64,000 nt of DNA. Origin: Bostrychus sinensis (taxonomy: Eukaryota > Chordata > Actinopteri > Gobiiformes > Eleotridae). The DNA lies in the NCBI GenBank assembly GCA_020698575.1, contig CM036256.1:20041908-20105907 (forward strand). Direction: 5' to 3'. The notes beneath the pieces were generated by a model. The model did not search any database, had not been told where the DNA came from, and saw only the letters and a program-made list of their open reading frames with translations. Within the stretch, counting starts at the first letter, position 1, and each line of letters starts with the position of its first letter. The position numbers were made by a program, and so were the translations under genes. This document shows positions 48,791-62,168 of the stretch, piece by piece.

Positions 48791-51220
48791 AAAGTAATCA
48801 CTTGTTCTGTTACTGACTCCGTTTGGCAATAATAAATGTTTTTGGCCCTAGCTTGCATAAAAAACATACTTTTACTGAAATGTTTATGTATCTATTTATT
48901 TATTAGTAGTATATCACCTTAGTAATAGTAGTAGCAGTAGTGGTAATATAAATAACCATAGTAGTAGTATTTATTTTTATTTTGTTGAGTACTTGAGTAC
49001 AGGTTTTGAATACTTCTTCCATCTCTGCAAACCAACCAACAAACCAATGCCAGCAGAAACATATGTCATCACTACCATTAATCTACAATTGAGAAACTAA
49101 ATAAAATAAAGTCATGACTGCAGGGAAACTGTATCTACCATTTGAAATTAAAAGTTACAATATATAAGTTTTACTCTAGGAATATGCAGCAACTCAGTCT
49201 GCCACTAGTTTCATATTTATAGATTTTGGCTGCAACCTCTTTTCATTAATCAACTATTTTATCCCGTGTGTTGAAAAACAGACTCGCTGTCATCAAACAT
49301 GGAAACGAAACATGCATATTGATGGAGGCACCATGTTTCTGATTCTTTGAAGACTCCCAGTCCTTTGTAGCTGTCTTCATTTTGCTTGCACTTAAGACAG
49401 CGGCTGTTATTTCCCTCTCTTTCATAACAAGCCAACGCTGTGAGCAGTCCCCGTCATCAAATGTATGACAAACTTGAGTGTGTGTGGGCTCCTGTTGGTG
49501 TAATTATTTGCTCAATGTGGACAGAAAATTACTTGCTGTCCACCTGTCGAAAAGAAGATGCCTATTGTGGGTTTGATCACTGCAGTGCTAACCAAAGTCT
49601 ATAAAGATGGAGACTGGAAACATGCCAAAAACCAAACTAACCATAGTGCCGCATTTCAGAGTATCATATCTCAGTCTTAATGAGATATTCCCTGTGTATT
49701 TGAAGTACTGAAACCAATACTTTCTTCATCTGTGTCCTCCTTTTTGACAGCTGAAAGGGAGTACTGCCTTTGACAGCTGCAGTAAATATACACAGTAGGA
49801 TTAATATGAAAAAACAAAAACAAATTAGTGCAGTGCAGTGCAATCACTTCAAAAAACTCTCTTCAAAAGTAGAACAAAAATTCCTGAATTTATTTATGAA
49901 CTCAAAGCCTCACATCTGCCACCATTATATTTCTATGTGACAACACTGAGACATGCTTGAAGACATATTTGTAAGAACGTGAATCTACTAATAATTCTTT
50001 TGCATCTTTATAGAGCATCCTTTGTGAAGTTGGAAGAAGTTTGATGCCTCTCAAACAGACTATGTTGTTGTTTTGCAGATCTAAATGTAACTATAATGCA
50101 ATGGCAAACAGTTGAGCATATAAAAAATCTTTTTATTTTACTTGAAGGCCTGGCACTTTTAATTAGCTGGAGTTTTCCTCATCATTCTCACACCCAGCGG
50201 CGTTTTGACCTGCTTTTCTCTGGCTCAAAACAAAGCACGTGGCGAGGCATACTGAGAGTGTGAAGACCAAGTACTATCCACACAGAGACAGGAATGGAAG
50301 TATATACTAAATGAACCATAAAGTGGCATCCAGGGCGCACAGCTTATTGATTGCTAATTTTAACAATGTGTTGCATACCTGTCTCAGTCTTCCTTAACCT
50401 TTAGGCTTTCCCTGCCACAGAAAATCACCAATTAACATGTTTTCATTTTTTTTTTTTGGTTAAATGTTTTATTTAGTACTCCCTTCCTCATGATGACAAA
50501 TGCTGACAACAAATGCTAACCTGCCTAACCTCAATTGTTATTATTTTTGCTATAAAGTTTATATTGATTATTATGTTTATATTTATTAACATTTTATTAT
50601 TATATTATTTTGGGGTAACTCAGCTTCCCCTGTAGACTTATGACTGTTTTCCTAAAACCACAACACACACTTTGGTTATCTTTGCTAAATATTTTATTTT
50701 GTACTGCCTTTTATCATGACCACAAATGCTGTTTCAAGGCTGGTCATTAAAAAAAGGAAAAATACACCCATGAACCACTATATATCTGGCAAACCAGTGA
50801 AATACTGTATGCCACAAATTTTGTAATGAACACATGCAAACATTTTGGACCAAAAACTTAACGGGAGGCTTACGGACAACTGTGTGTTCTTATGTTGTAC
50901 CTCTGCTGTTTGCAAACTGCAGCTATTTCTGACTTATGACATCATGCATTCCCCTCCGAAAACCCAATGATGTCATGTGATCCTCAGATCAAAGGTCACA
51001 GCCTTATTGTAAATCTCCACTGCGTTGGTCATTTTAGCTTATAGGCTTCAGGCATTAGTAGCTGCAAGCTGTAAGAGAAGATTGGATTACATTCCTACAA
51101 AAGTCACCCACATGTTATCACTAAATTTAGGCCACTTTCATAAACGTGCAGTATATTATGTCATGGGTGTGTGTATCTCACATGTAAGTAAATATAGGCA
51201 GGAGAGTTAAGACAAAATCA

Positions 51221-51580
51221 GATAACTTTATTGATCCCCGTAGGGGAAATTCATTCTCTGCATTTGACCCATCCCTCAATGCCTGCTGGGGCAACCTGTC
51301 AGGAGCAGTGGGCTGCTGCTGCGGTGCAGCGCCCGGGAACCCTTCTCCAGATCTTGAGCCAGGATCCTGGTCAGGAGCATTTGGTCAGGAGCATTTGGCT
51401 GGAGGCCTATTGTGCATGTTTTGAGATTGATGGGGGAAACCGGAGTACCCGGAGGAAACCCACCCAGACACGGGGAGAACATGCAAACTCCACACAGAAA
51501 GGCCCCACATGGTACGGGAATCGAACCCAGGACCTTCTTGCTGTGAGGCAGGAGTGCTAGCCACTATGCCACCGTGCCAC
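51221..51580 (+). repeat. Dispersed teleost repeat (copy 2, better preserved)
   Basis: Contains ACTTTATTGATCCCCGTAGG, GGAGTACCCGGAGGAAACCC, GGGGAGAACATGCAAACTCC, ATCGAACCCAGGACCTTCTT and GCCACTATGCCACCGTGCC, a very familiar fish interspersed motif series. The diverged copy is at 12275-12490. A frame across it is incidental. Confidence 0.8.
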
Positions 51581-51734
51581 CGTAACTCTTAAGGGATCAT
51601 AGGTTACAATTTCTCCTACAGTTTTCCAGTAGAAGAAGTTTTATTGTAAAGACATCATTATATTCCAAGATATGTGTTTGTTCTATTGCTACAAAATGCA
51701 ATGCATTGAACTTGAAGCACTTGGACAAAGCTGA

Positions 51735-52100
51735 CCTCTGCCAATGCAATGGTCCTATCCCACAATGGTAAAAATGGGGTGTCCAGACCAGGATTCAAAC
51801 CTGAATTCTTCTAGTTCAGCATGTTGCTCTCTCAATTGAGACACAAAGACCTTAGATATCACAATGGCTAAGAATTTATTCCTATACTGACCCCTGTCAG
51901 CTGGAGTTAGTATATTCTGCAATAACCCTGTCTTGAAACACTACAGACTATTTTCAGAAAGTCTTGGATCCACACAGTGTTCCAGATTCAGATCAAAAAC
52001 AAAATACTTCTTTGGCCTATGCCTGACCTTTCATCAAAATCAAACAAATGCTTTGGGGTTGTCTTGCTAACAGACAAACAAACCAGCACTGGCAAAAACA
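51735..52100 (-). repeat. tRNA-derived SINE with LINE-like tail
   Basis: On the minus strand an A-box-like CTCAATTGAGAGAGCA (from 51840) precedes a perfect B box GGTTTGAATCC (51801-51791). To the right, GGATCCACACAGTGTTCCAG, GCCTGACCTTTCATCAAAAT and TTGCTAACAGACAAACAAAC form a second module common in fish repeats; similar pieces lie at 28470-28545 and 46600-46650. It is not a functional tRNA. Confidence 0.6.
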
Positions 52101-52683
52101 GTCTTTGATGGATGTAATAACAAGATATATTAAAATATGCTTTCAATGATCATATATTGTTTATAGTATTGTCTGTCACAAGGTGAGAAGTGTCTAGCAT
52201 ATTATTCAAATGTATTAACCAATTATGTGAGCGTTGCAGTCACTGTTGTACTGTTAGCCAGGATGGAGCTCATTAGCGAACAGGCTGGAGGTGCCACACA
52301 GACACAGTCTTCTGCTGCTGAAAGATGTGACAACATCACCTTTCTTTTCTCAGTTCAGGTCCAAACCCAATTGCTGTGATGTCTTCACACAGTGCTGGAT
52401 GGGTCGCTATGTGTAATGTTTTTAGAAACGAGGAGCTTCCTTTGCTTTGGATCAGAGGTTTGGCCACACGCCAGCTGTTCAGCAAAGTGAGCGACTTACA
52501 CGTCATTAAGTCTGCTATGTGTACTGCTAATGCGTACCAATAAGCCTGTATTTACAGGGCTTTTTATAAACATGGCAGAGAAAAGCATTTTATTTTGTTT
52601 TTCCTGGGGCGTAATTAACCAGCATGTGCAGGGATTATTACACTATTAGCAACAGCGTGAGTTACACACAAGGTTAAAACTAA

Positions 52684-52703
52684 CAACAACAACAACAACA
52701 ACA
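52684..52703. repeat. (AAC)n microsatellite
   Basis: Six to seven AAC units. Confidence 0.85.
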
Positions 52704-55700
52704 AAAAACATTGCATTCAAGATTAGATCTGTCTGAGAGGTCAGTAATGGGCCAAGAAAAAAATAATTTGTTTTTGGAGTGGAAAATTGTCTGAATCCTG
52801 GATTTTTGTCTAAAAATTTGGTACCACTGCAAGATAGAGCCAAAGATACTAACTCCAGCCACAAGGAGGGAGTAGAATAACAGATTTTTATTATTATATT
52901 ATTATATATTTTTATTATGATAGTTCAGGTTTTTGTGGCTCAATGGATAATGCATTTACCCCTAAACTGCAATTGACTAGCATGTCCAGGGATTATCACA
53001 CTATTAGTACAAGTTACACAGATGGTAAAAATAACATAAAAATGACAAGTAATCAAACATGACCTGTCTTCGAGGGGAAAAAAAAAATCCATTCATTTTG
53101 AGTGGCATCTACTTTGACAAGTGAGTGACGAGCCTGGAATTAGACCTGCCCTCCAGAGCTATGTGCCCTTATTACTGGTGCAGGATTAGCATGACTCATT
53201 AGTGATCTCGCACATGCATCCAAGCAGCTTTGTCAAGAGCAGAAGCCATATTTGGAGGTGTTTGCACTCAAAACGGTTTTGTATTTTTTACAAGTTATTT
53301 CAAGGTCATGACTACGGAGGCTGTTGCAAAAAACTGGCAAACGACCTTCACGTAAACACAAAACTCAGTCATCGCCGGTCTGATTACGAAGCCGTAGACA
53401 GGATATAGAGTGGGGTGTCATTTCCTTTCTATAGGCTAATGAGCTTGCTGATAAGAAAATGGTAGGACGATCCCAGGGGCTCATGATTGGGAGGTAAAGC
53501 ACGTTCTTCCTCTACAACAGTTCAATGTAAGTGTGTGTGTGTGTGTTTTTGTATCTCTTTTGAATCAGTAGAAAAAATGTAATTCAATTCTACGCTTGGT
53601 TAAATAGGTGAAAGGCAAATGGGAGAATCTTAAACTGGCTCGTGGCTCCTTGATACCACAATGACTGCGCATTTGAAAAAGAGATGAAAGGAAATGGAAG
53701 GTTGAATATTGAAATAGAAATAGCGGCTGCATAATGTGATGGCTAGTGCATCAGGAGGGCCATGATGGACAATGAGGACAGTAAAGTGCATGTGATAGAT
53801 AGAGAAGTGGGGTGGGGGCAGTGTGTCTCAGTCTGTCACTAATGATGGAGGAAGGTCAAAGCCATTGCACAGTTGAGGAAATCTAATGATGCAAATTAGG
53901 CTTGATGCTGGGTTTGATGGCACACCAGAGGTTGGAGATTTCTGATGGCGCTCTATAAACCAGCAACTGTCTGACTGAAATCCTAAATTCACATTTTGGG
54001 TTTAAACTGATCAAATACTTTGTTGGAACATTACATGTGGTGAACATCTAACTTTCTTTATTACATAGCAAAGAGTTGTATCTCCCCACATAGCACCTAT
54101 TACCTAGATGCTGCTCTAATGCCAGTGTCTTCCAACTGCATGGCAATGCAATTAAATACAAGCTGATAAATTATAGCATCATCTTTGTGGTCTGGAAAGT
54201 GAAATGTACAGAACTGTTGATTAAAACACATTTGAACAGAATAAATTGAAAGTGTTACACCAATTGTTGCACACTTTTGATTTTTTTTGTTGACAACCAT
54301 CATATATTATCTTTTTTATGACATACCTTCCTCTACATGTTCATACAATTATACAGTTAAAATCTGCAAAATGGTCAGAATTGTTCTAATAACATCAAGT
54401 CAAAGTGCCTTGCTTATATATTGAGATTAATGCAATACATTTTAAAAAGGTATTACACAATGAACCTAAATGTTATCTTTAAATATTCTCAATTTATATT
54501 AACAGTTTAGAAATTATGATTTGTGTCTTGTGATTTTCAGTTGCCTGCAATAAAGTTCTACTGTTACTGAATTTGCTACTTTTAGAGAAAACATAATACA
54601 GCCTGTTTATAAAAACACATTGTTTTTCTCACAGTTCAAAAATATTCAATGGACAACTACATTGCTTAGACCAGCCATTCCCAAAGTCAGGACGGTCGTG
54701 GCCCCCTTAAATCTCATCTCATTCCATGTGAATCTACAGACAAGGAATTATGAAAGCATCCCCGTATATAAAACATATTTTAATGGCAGTCTGAACATAC
54801 ACTAGAAAAAATGTAAGCATTCAGAGAATTTCTAACCGCATTAACATAAACTTGGAAAACTTGCATCATTTGCACATGTGAAGACAGTGTGACAGACCAG
54901 TTTGTGGGATAAAAATACACCCCTCTGTAAACAGTGACAGAAATGAGAGGAGGGGAGAAATCCTGGAGAGGGAGTGAGCAGCATGACAGACTTCTTCAGT
55001 CTTTGTAGAGCAGCATGAAGCCTGATCCACATCGGGGAAACTTTATAATTAAAATTACATTGCTTTGACCTGGATGCATAAACTCCATGCAAAATGCACA
55101 ATCTCATCTCTTAGTCATTGTTGGCTCAAAATACACCAACGTAGGGTTCCTTTTTTAAGTCAAACTGCCATGAATAAAACATGCATAAAGGGTATACTCA
55201 TGTACAGTGAAGATATATAGGCATTGGGAAATGGAAGAGAATTACATATGCAAACAGGGCTCCGAAGAAGACAGCAGAATAATTGCACTGCTTCACAGAT
55301 AATAGTGACCTTGTTATCCTGGAAGCTCATTGGCTACCCCTTCCTTTGATTCTGCAGACAGAACCAATAGGGGTTACCATTTAAAACGTGTGGATGAAGA
55401 GGCACAATGAAGGGTAAAAATGGGAGCAATACTGAGGAGGTATAAGAGGGAGTAGTTAAGACTTGACACAGTGACGGAGAGGAAAATGAGGAGTAGGGAG
55501 TTAGCAGGGGAGGAAGAAAAGCAAGAGCCAGGATCCTTTGTAGTGAGGAAACAAAAGCGGCAATCCCTGAGCACTGATAACAATGTTAAGCATGTCGTGT
55601 AGCTCACCAATGGAGCGAGAATGAGCATGTGTGTAGTGCTGGGCAAGAAGATGGTGCTTCACAGGACAGAGGGAGCCACAACAACACTTCCCAAGATCCT

Positions 55701-56125
55701 CTTCTTACTAGAGCTCCCAGGTGACCACATATACCTCCTTCCTACACGTGTATGGCTACACGCAAGGCTGTGAAGTCTTAGTAAACACACTGCAGTGAAA
55801 AGCTGAATAGAAACAGATCGTTGTGGGAGGAAGAGAAGGTGTCACAGGGGACAAGATTTCTGGAAAGGTCACGAAAGAGGCAGAGCAAATATTCGGAGAG
55901 AGTGGAAAATGGTAGAATGATGAAAAAGATGGATAAGAGTGGGTAAGAGAAGATCAAAGCAAGGACAAGTCAGAAAACGAGAGGAGAGCTTTGGGCAATG
56001 CTCGACAGGTTGGGGACAGTTCAGGGTCGGTTTGGTGATTGACAGCCGATGTGTTGTAATGCTGTCTACATCTGTTGTTCACAGCTCTAGCAGCGTGTCT
56101 GCATAATAATGAGATTGAGGCTATG

Positions 56126-56146
56126 CAAAAAAAAAAAAAAAAAAAA
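56126..56146. repeat. Poly-A tract
   Basis: About 21 A residues. Confidence 0.9.
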
Positions 56147-56359
56147 TGTACCTCTTGCTGTCATTACTGGAAATTATGCTTTTAAAAAATCCAATAAAAG
56201 CATGCTTTGTGCCAACAAATTCTGACAGTATCATAAACACAGTATATTGTTGTAATAAACAGAGTAGTAGATGTGGTCTTCATTGTCACCATTGTTTTCT
56301 AATCACTTTGGAATGACGTTTACATCTGTAAATTCTTTTTTTCAATTTTTGGTACTTTT

Positions 56360-56465
56360 TTCCTTTCGTCTTTCTTTTCAACGATTTGCATATTGATTTG
56401 GCATAGGTTTTCACGCCAGATGCCCTTCCTCAAACAACCCTCTCCATTGATCCAGGCTTGTACAT
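56360..56465 (-). repeat. Degenerate RTE-type LINE 3' end (copy 3, inverted)
   Basis: TTTGCATATTGATTTGGCAT, TTTTCACGCCAGATGCCCTT and ACCCTCTCCATTGATCCAGG are the reverse complement of the blocks in copies 1 and 2. The preceding CTTTCGTCTTTCTTTTC matches the inverted A/G-rich end. Confidence 0.55.
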
Positions 56466-56597
56466 AAAGAGTGGCTTGCGAACCCTTGTGGTTGAATTAA
56501 TCTGTAGTACAAGAAAAAACTACATTGAAACACTTTCAACACCCAACAGTCACAATCATGGAGCCTGTAATGTGAAATACTTAAATGTTTCTATTTA

Positions 56598-56620
56598 AAA
56601 AAAAAAAAAAAAAAAAAAAC
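56598..56620. repeat. Poly-A tract
   Basis: About 23 A residues. Confidence 0.9.
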
Positions 56621-57963
56621 ATTCAGCAAACAACAGTACTTCACCAAAAAGATGGATCAGAAATTTCAGTATGTAGTTAGGAGCACTTACGTCCACACTC
56701 TAAAGGGAACAGTATGTGAAAAAAACTGCTGGGTGGATGATCTCATCACTGACAACTGTGATATTTGTCCTGTGGTTCATCCTTGGCTTTGGATCATTTC
56801 TGCATAGCTCCTAGAATGTCATTATCTTGAACTAAAAGAGCCAAAAAGACCTTTACTACTGATTAATCAAATTATTATTCTCTTTAAAGCATCTCCACAC
56901 TAAGTGAAATTTCCCTGAAGGATATGGAGCAGTGAGATAGACTGCTCCTGAGCGCAGCAGTGGGACTCTGGCTCACACAGATGATGGTACTCCTCCCTGT
57001 GGAGCGGAAGGTCCAAATTCAAACACTCATCATTACTTCATATTATGCTTCTCTTTTTCCTCTTCTGCATTCACAAGGTCACGGCTGAAAAGTTTCAATG
57101 ATGCCCCGGGAGAATAATCACTCAAGTGTGTATGTGCGTTTGTAAGGATGTACCCGAGCGCATGATCGACCTTATGTCCATATTTTTGCATGTCTTTGTC
57201 CCTGGTCAGAGCATATACATACAGACATGCGGACAGCTGCACACAATATTTAAAAACATGCTATATGCAATCTACTATTGAAGGTTACAATAATGATATG
57301 ATCGGTGATATTTGGAACACCTTAAGAAGGTTTAATTAAACAGTAATCAGTTAAATTGTTATTCATGCTATGCCGCTGCACATTTCTTTAGATTTTATTT
57401 AACTATGATCGTAATTTGATTTAAGGCTTCAGACACTTTATTTCTGTCAGATGAAAGACCCTAACATAATTGTAATACATTTACTTACTCGTAATATGAA
57501 TGTTGCATTTGCCGATATTGCAATAATAATAATTTTGAAATATACTGAGCAGCCCTAATGGTTTAACACCCCAATCTCAGACAAGGGCAAAGCAAGTTCC
57601 ACGGTGAATTCCCCACTTTGAAGGAGAAACAAATGCAAACAGAGTCTAGGAAAACATAATTTAGAACATTAAAACCTGCCATTTAACCAAAAATGCCAGT
57701 TTCAAGTCAAATATGTTTAGACTCTAAGTGCTCTGTAACAAGATGAAGAAGTCTCCTTCCTCTTCTACCATCACAGCCATTCAGCAACAAAACAGCATCT
57801 TTAATCACCACTTAAAGTAAGTCTTGTGTACTATCTGACTGGGAAGTCATAAGATTGGGAAGGGCAAATTGCACTTAATGAAGACCAGGAAAACATTCAG
57901 GGTAAGAACAAAACCCAAACATATGCATGCACTCACAGTTACATGGAGAAAAGTGGCAGATAT

Positions 57964-58271
57964 TAAGGCTGTACATTACTAGAACAAACATGTGATAAGT
58001 GATAACTATGCAGAATGTCATAATAACGGTATAACTGGCTATATTTAAATACATGTAATAAGGTTAAGGCTTTATTAAACAAAGACAATAGACATATTAA
58101 AAGTTAAATTCAAGAAAGAGACAAGGCTTTTGGACTCGCGTGTCAAAACTCAGGCTAAATCAAATCTCACTAAACACTAAGCCAGGCCTAAATTAGGGCT
58201 AAATCATAATCATTCGATTCATAATTTTTTATTTGGTCATAAATAAAATTGTAAATCTTTGTGCAGCCCTA
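57964..58271. mobile_element. hAT-type miniature element (copy 2), with a possible third relic to the left
   Basis: Starts TAAGGCTGTACA and ends TGTGCAGCCCTA. The interior shares GGTTAAGGCTTTATTAAACA, GCTAAATCAAATCTCACTAA and TTTTATTTGGTCATAA with 30859-31272. The target duplication is no longer clear. A right end of the same kind (GAGCAGCCCTAA, ending near 57559) suggests another relic at about 57260-57559. Confidence 0.65.
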
Positions 58272-60071
58272 CTGTATACAAAATGGCAAGACGATCTGCT
58301 TAGCATGCAGTCAAATCAAAGCCCAGATGAGACAAAGAAGAATCTGCTGTATCTTTGTGAGATAAGAGGAAAACTGGTGCGGGGAATAATAAAGCCAGAC
58401 AAGAGGAAGAAGAAAAGAATGGGCGCCTCAGGAAAGGTGTCGACAGCTCTTCGCTCCAAAATAGCCTCAATTGTGCAGCTCCAAAATAATTCCCTTTTCT
58501 GGCTGATCCTAATTTCAACCCTTGGTGACTGAATTATTTATTCTGAACCAATGACATGCAGCAGAGCGGACAAAGAGTCATTGCTCTATTTTGATTTCCA
58601 TAATAAATTCATGACTGCCTGTTCAAAAGGGAGGAGGGAAAGCGGGCCAGACACTTGAGGGCTAGGGCCAGGCTCTGAGAGGCCGAAAAATTCAGATCAA
58701 ACGTGAAGGTAGCAGAGGGAAAATGGAGACACACAAAGTGAAGAAAATGTGGATTAATACACAGCTCCCACACATGAGGCCACAACTGACACTGCAATTA
58801 ACCTAGGCTGAGCTGACAAGCCTGAGAGGTGGAAACTGAATAATATGCTAATAATAATGAATTTTGTGCACAAAAGTAAATGCTCAGAGACAGGCCACCA
58901 CAAACCTTTTGTCTTCTTAAAGTAATAAAAATGATCACAATCGGCTGAAACAAGGAGAAGCAAAAGTGCAAAATATCAGTGAATAAAACACACCTTCTAC
59001 CTTGTTTATGAACACTAAGTTGTCCTTGTTTGTACGCTGCTGAAAACTCAAGGACCAGTGTCTCAAGCCAATTTAAAAAGACTACATAATACTGTATTTA
59101 TAATTTTAAAAAGTTATAAAAACTTTTCCACAATAAAATACAGGATACCTTGCATTTCTAGTTGTTCTGTAACAAAAGAATGTAATGAAATAGGAGGACT
59201 AATAGGACCTGAGCATAGCCATTGAAGTTTTTACAAAATATTAAATGGAAACTACCTGAGTTTTTTTCCCTTGGGTTGGAAGAAACCAGTGTAAGCATCT
59301 CATAGTATATTGTAATAGGAATCATGTGAAAAAACGTGAAAAAATTAGACTCTTAGACATCATACTGGCTTTAATATTAAGGATTTTAATTGCTGGCACA
59401 CTCAAATAAGGGATGCTCTCATTGTTAATAATGGCTGCTGGGTCAAGTTAGAGAATAACTAGGGAAGCAACGGAAAGCACATAAAATTATTGATTCAATA
59501 TGTGAAGTGTAATGAGGCCTAGATATTTTCCGGTTAGCATCAGTCTAAACTCTAATGCTAAACTTAAGAAGTTTATGCTAAGCTTCAAATTTCAGTTTGA
59601 TGTCATATATTAATATTTTGAGGTGTCAAATTGACTTTAATTTATCTTATGTATACTGTTGTTAGTGAGCGATAAGGTTAAACATGCTAGGCACTGGATT
59701 TAGGTGTAACACCAACCGGGATGGCAGTAATAAAATTGGGTAGTGCTGCTTAATTTTCTCTTGACTTTGGCCTTTTTATAGAATGACACATAAAAAGGAC
59801 AAAGCTATATGTATAGTCAGGCATCCCCAGGTGACTTCTCCATACAGTACAGAAGGGTGATGCACATGTGTGGCTCTGAGAATGTGTGTGCACCAATGCT
59901 GCACAGTCCCCGGGGTTCAGAGGGCTGTTTGTGTGGTAGTGAGGCAGAAGTAATGCATGAATCTGTGCTTCCTCAAAGCCAAATGTATGTTTGTGTAGAG
60001 AATAGGGGTCAGCGCTCAAGGACTTTTCACAAAATCTGGCCATGTACTCCCAAACAAACCCAACCTCTTTA

Positions 60072-60740
60072 TAACCCCCATTACAAAAAAGGAGGGGCAC
60101 TGTAAAAGTAAAATGTAAATAAAAACAGAATGATCTGCACAAATCCCATAAATATTTTAGTTACAATAAAGCAACAACATATAGATGTGAGATATTTTAC
60201 CTTTGTATGAAAAATAATAGCACATTTTCAATTTAAAGACAGCAACACGTCTCAAAACTGTTGGGACAGAGCAACAAAAGGCTGAAAAAATAAACCAAAC
60301 AGCAGCAACTAATAAAGTTAACTGGCAACAGTAAGACGTCTGGGGATAAAAGGAGCGTTTTAGAAAGGTGTAGTCAGGTGAAGGTCAAGTCAGTGTATTT
60401 GTATTGAATGCTTCTGATCTTCAGGATCTCAAGCGACACAGAGAACAAGATTCTGTCATGAAAATCATGGATAAGGAACACTTTTAGAAGTAATTTTCTT
60501 TGAACATATTTTACAGTAGAACTTTATTTTCCTGCCCCCCCCCCCCCCCCCCCCCCCAACCTTTTGACATGTTGCTTTCAAAATTTTAAATTTGCTATTA
60601 TTTGTCATTAAATAGTAAATGATCTCAGTTTCAAGTTTAAAATGTTTATGTTTTATTGTGAATAAAATGTTTTTATGAGATTGCAAGTCATTTATTCATA
60701 TTTTACACAATGTCCCAACTGTTTCTGAGCTAGAGTTGTA
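60072..60740. mobile_element. Tc1/mariner-type non-autonomous element, about 670 bp
   Basis: The left end TAACCCCCATTACAAAAAAG followed by TGTAAATAAAAACAGAATGA, the inner CAGCAACACGTCTCAAAACT and TTGGGACAGAGCAACAAAAG, and the right end CACAATGTCCCAACTGTTTC to GAGTTGTA form a series I recognise from fish Tc1-type miniature elements. TA lies at both edges (60070-60071, 60741-60742). A 23-C run interrupts the right part. Confidence 0.7.
60535..60557. repeat. Poly-C tract (23 C)
   Basis: Uninterrupted C run inside the Tc1-type miniature element; may be length-variable or an assembly weak point. Confidence 0.9.
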
Positions 60741-61972
60741 TATTTGAGCGTGTTAAATCATAGCTACCATTTCTAATAAGAAATGCCCTTTAAGGTATTT
60801 TAGCGTGATTTCTGTGAGAATGCCACAACCCTTTCTGCCATTCATGTTTAAATTCGGCACAGGTATGGAGCTCAAGAAATGATATTTGAATCATTAAAAT
60901 CCAATTTGCAGGAGTAGGTCACGGCACTCCATCACAGGTATCAGCTGTTCACTCCACAAACCGTGTCTGGAAATGTGATTCAGACCTGGCCCAAACCAAA
61001 CACAGATCAGGGAAGCAATCAATAGCAATACAGAATTAATTATCAGCATGGAACATTCGAAAGCCACTGTGTAGCGACATGAAAAGTGACGGAAGCAAAG
61101 TGAATGAGACGAGTGAGAATGATTGACCTTGTGTGCGAGAGTGTGTGCACAAGTGCTGGACCGTGGAAGTCATGTGGTTACAGTTAATGAATAACGTCCC
61201 CCCTGCCTCAGAGGTCTGTTCTACAGATGGCATTACTGTAACGGACAAAACGCACACTCATTGACATTTTACTGGGACAGTTGGCTAATAAGATTATCAT
61301 TATATTACTCTAGAGCTTGGTGTGTCAGATTTCACAGTCCTCCACCAAAAAATAGAATACGAAAAACTCTACCTGTTTTAGTTCTCTTAAAAATGAAACA
61401 CACAAGGCATTGAACAAAAACCAAGCAGTGAGCTCATTTTATCACCAAAGACACACTACAGGCCTCAGTACCTGCCCAGCCTGACTCATTGGACTGGCCC
61501 AGGGAGATACTAGACATTACCTCGGGGCTAAGGAGGAGGTGACGGATTACCTTGTCTGGCACTGAGCACCGGTAATGAGTTGGAGGTGTGGGTTTCCATC
61601 ATGAGACAGATGTGTGATAATGCTAGTCCCAGATGCTAATATTTTACTGGATACAGATGGTATGCTGCACTGTACTTGTTGTCCACCTGATAAAATGCAC
61701 AGGAAGGAGAGAAGTCTAAAGCATTTGCTGGTTGAACTGGCTGCCTGTCAAACTATTTGCAGTGTTATTTATATGGGTCTCTAATATCTTGCTGTTAAAT
61801 TGTACAAGTACAGGTTAATGAAAAATAAACAATAACACAGTCATTTTTTATAATTTTATTTTAAAGACAGCCTACACAACAGACCGGCACCTACAGCAGA
61901 AAGTGGAGGACTTCTCTGGTTGAGTGTGGCCATTAATTGAGCTGCATTATTAAAACGTAAGGTGATACAATT

Positions 61973-62168
61973 TAACCCACATTAACATTCAATTAGCAAC
62001 AGCAACTAGCTATATCTGCACAGTTGAACAATCAGCGCGCACACACTCAGTCGTTCGCACACGTAGAAAGGGTAATCTCATTGACCCACATTAACATTTG
62101 CGAAGGGACGTGAGGCACAGGTGAGAAGGGGCCAAAAACTTCATGACCCACATCAACATTTAATGAAG
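61973..62168 (+). repeat. Three dispersed copies of a ~20 bp motif
   Basis: ACCCACATTAACATT occurs within 61973-61995 and 62081-62100, and as ACCCACATCAACATTTAATG within 62142-62168. The copies are about 110 and 60 bp apart, too far apart for a simple tandem array. Function unknown; could be a degenerate repeat or a clustered regulatory motif. Confidence 0.55.

Noticed and set aside
51231..51560. 109-residue frame
   Set aside because: Lies wholly inside a dispersed fish repeat whose other copy has different breaks.
51785..51851. Functional tRNA gene on the minus strand
   Set aside because: B box present but no cloverleaf can be closed, and related diverged copies occur nearby (47930-48790).
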